From positions 1 through 20,186 of the IMG/VR virus record IMGVR_UViG_3300021964_000736: a stretch of DNA of 20,186 nt; one strand, 5' to 3'. Shown in pieces: positions 18,836 through 20,186 of this stretch. The stretch comes from a virus. The translations under genes were made by a program, and so were the position numbers. The notes under the pieces are model-generated. The model was given only the letters and a program-made list of their open reading frames with translations. It was not told the DNA's origin and ran no database searches. Position 1 is the stretch's first letter, and every line of letters starts with the position of its first letter.

Positions 18836-19481
18836 GAAGCCTCGTAATCCCAATCGTAGTGGATGGTGCGGCAGGCGCAAATGCTGTGGCTGTGTGCGCG
18901 TGCAAGTAGCCGCCCGTGCTATCCACGGCCCACATAGCTTCAAGGTAGTCGCCAGCGCTGAAGTTAAAGATAGCCGACCGGCTTACAACCATTGTAGAGC
19001 CGTTTTGGTGCAGACTGTTTCGCATAGTAGAGCCTGCAACGTCAGTGCCGTTTACGCGCGGCCAAAACCAGAAGTTTACCGTGCTGCTTGATGTCGAAGA
19101 GATTTGCGCAGAGAACGACACCATGTACTGACCAGCCTCCTCGAAGATCAACTGCGATGCGGTTGTCCCGTTGGTGATGCCGTCTGCAATGCTTGACGTG
19201 TACGTTAATGCGTACGCTGTGTTTGCGGATGCCGCTGTCTGGTCGGTCGTAATGCCGCCAGAATACTGGCCATCCTCAAGAACGATCTGCACGAACTCAC
19301 CATTCTTACTGACAACTGGGTAGCCGTTTTCCTCATCCCACAGGATGACGCCGTTCTCGGACGGGTTGTCTCCCGCCGACTTAGTGAACAGGCGCGGCAG
19401 TTGTCGCTGCAAGTAGCTGGTAAGCTGTCGCCCCCACTGAGCCAAGTCTGGTCCAATTGGAGGCAATACTGGTGCTGGCAT
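18828..19481 (-). CDS. Tail protein with C1q/TNF-like beta domain
   Basis: This 217-aa protein has a short N-terminal helix (DLAQWGRQLTSYLQRQLPRL, 12-31) and a beta-rich region from about 75 to the end (QYMVSFSAQISSTSSSTVNF, then SAGDYLEAMWAVDSTGGYL), which I read as a C1q/TNF-like jelly roll, a trimeric fold often used at fibre or knob tips. It directly follows the gp10-like hub, the position of the P22 tail needle (gp26); the Sf6 needle also ends in a TNF-like knob. It lacks the long coiled coil of a true needle, so the equivalence is uncertain. Its start overlaps the stop of the hub gene (TAATG). Confidence 0.65.
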   Translation of the reverse strand: MPAPVLPPIGPDLAQWGRQLTSYLQRQLPRLFTKSAGDNPSENGVILWDEENGYPVVSKNGEFVQIVLEDGQYSGGITTDQTAASANTAYALTYTSSIADGITNGTTASQLIFEEAGQYMVSFSAQISSTSSSTVNFWFWPRVNGTDVAGSTMRNSLHQNGSTMVVSRSAIFNFSAGDYLEAMWAVDSTGGYLHAHTATAFAPAAPSTTIGITRLHG

Positions 19482-20186
19482 TATCTGTTACCCATTGGCT
19501 TGGCTTCAACACGCATCGTACCGACGCGCCACGGGCCTACAGTTTCGCCCTCAATACGCATACGCGCCTGCCTGCCAGTGAAGCGAACAGATGTCGGGTT
19601 GCTTGGGTCGAATGGCCCATAGGTTCGCTCTGTATCGTTGGGGTGAAAGCGTGTCTTGAATGTCAGAGACACGTCGCCCTGCGTGATCTCATCAGGGATA
19701 ACCTTGGTCACAGACATGGTTTGCTCGCCAGTGCCGATGCTGATAGGGCCAGTTTCTGCGAAAATGCTGTCGCCGCCTACGTTGAAGCCGACTTCATGCT
19801 CGAACAGTGCGCTGGCATCTGTGGTCAGGAACGGGTGTTTGAACACGCCGCGCTGCACGCCAGCCGTGCGGGACAACTCGCCAATCAGCCAGTGACCCTC
19901 TTTGTAGTCGTAGGCCACATAGCGGTTGCACTCTAGGCTGTCTGATGAGGGGTAGAACCACCAGATTTCGTTCATTTCGCCGTTATTGAACACCCAAATC
20001 TTGGATTGCTGCGCTGGGTTCATGTCGCCAAACACATAGTCGTGAACGTCGCAGGGAAGCTCAGCCACCGTATTGCCGTTAAACGTATAAAACCCACGCG
20101 CCCCCATCCAGAATGCGCCAACGTCCACGTCGGCCACAGCCATGCGAGAAATGATGCCTGCGGACGTCCCAACCCGTTCAAACCCA
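19481..20186 (-). CDS. Phage tail hub / stabilisation protein (gp10-like), partial
   Basis: The frame is open to the right edge; the true start lies outside, and the ATG at 20143 is internal. The 235 visible residues are a beta-rich C-terminal part with the pattern of packaged-DNA stabilisation and tail-hub proteins (P22 gp10-like): GTSAGIISRMAVADVDVGAF, WMGARGFYTFNGNTVAELP, then WWFYPSSDSLECNRYVAYDY and GHWLIGELSRT. Beta-propeller blades would explain the repeated hydrophobic and Trp motifs. It is followed at once by the C1q-like protein. Family assignment is from sequence feel and position; I am fairly sure it is a neck or tail structural protein. Confidence 0.7.
   Translation of the reverse strand, partial: GFERVGTSAGIISRMAVADVDVGAFWMGARGFYTFNGNTVAELPCDVHDYVFGDMNPAQQSKIWVFNNGEMNEIWWFYPSSDSLECNRYVAYDYKEGHWLIGELSRTAGVQRGVFKHPFLTTDASALFEHEVGFNVGGDSIFAETGPISIGTGEQTMSVTKVIPDEITQGDVSLTFKTRFHPNDTERTYGPFDPSNPTSVRFTGRQARMRIEGETVGPWRVGTMRVEAKPMGNR

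Overview
The window is part of a tailed double-stranded DNA phage genome (or prophage) of the short-tailed, podovirus type. The evidence is a small and a large terminase subunit, a primase-helicase replication module, a lysis cassette, and a tail/DNA-ejection module whose order recalls P22 and Sf6. There are no bacterial housekeeping genes, rRNA or tRNA. Genes are tightly packed with ATGA, TGATG and TAATG overlaps. The moderate-to-high GC content and the resemblance of the lysis and ejection proteins to those of marine phages suggest a host among the marine Alphaproteobacteria. That host assignment is inference, not something the sequence shows.

Layout: (A) 1-1376, plus strand: the tail of an unknown gene, a CUUCGG hairpin, then four small genes, three with helix-turn-helix character. 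This rightward cluster meets terL with a 4-bp overlap of stop codons. (B) 4413-1373, minus strand: packaging module with an unknown 197-aa protein, a DUF6378-like protein, TerS, an unusual 300-bp gap and TerL. (C) 4414-4622: a gene-free stretch carrying seven CCACAGT/ACTGTGG heptamers and a 16-bp palindrome, a candidate origin or control region. (D) 11025-4623, minus strand: early/replication module with small regulators, a 29-aa membrane peptide, a ribbon-helix-helix protein, a resolvase-like nuclease, a RecE-like exonuclease, an SSB-like protein, a Toprim-RecA primase-helicase, a small HTH protein and a further nuclease-like protein. (E) about 11.1 kb: a strong leftward terminator followed at once by a possible leftward promoter, dividing late from early genes. 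(F) 13751-11280, minus strand: lysis module of three or four small membrane proteins, a GH19-type endolysin with a peptidoglycan-binding domain, and a small nuclease. (G) 13864-14037: one isolated plus-strand gene. (H) 20186-14034, minus strand: tail hub (gp10-like), a C1q/TNF-like beta protein, a GNAT-fold protein and three probable ejection proteins, one ending in an S74 intramolecular chaperone.

How the genes work together: the leftward late transcript would build the tail hub and ejectosome and then lyse the cell. The leftward early transcript would make the replication and recombination apparatus, and packaging follows beyond the heptamer region. No DNA polymerase, RNA polymerase, integrase, portal or capsid gene lies in the window. 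The portal and capsid genes probably lie just beyond the right edge. I found no clear defence island, CRISPR array or insertion sequence. The most unusual items are the heptamer array, the terS-terL gap with its long G tracts and inverted repeat, the S74 domain on a protein in the ejection module, and the lone antisense-oriented gene.
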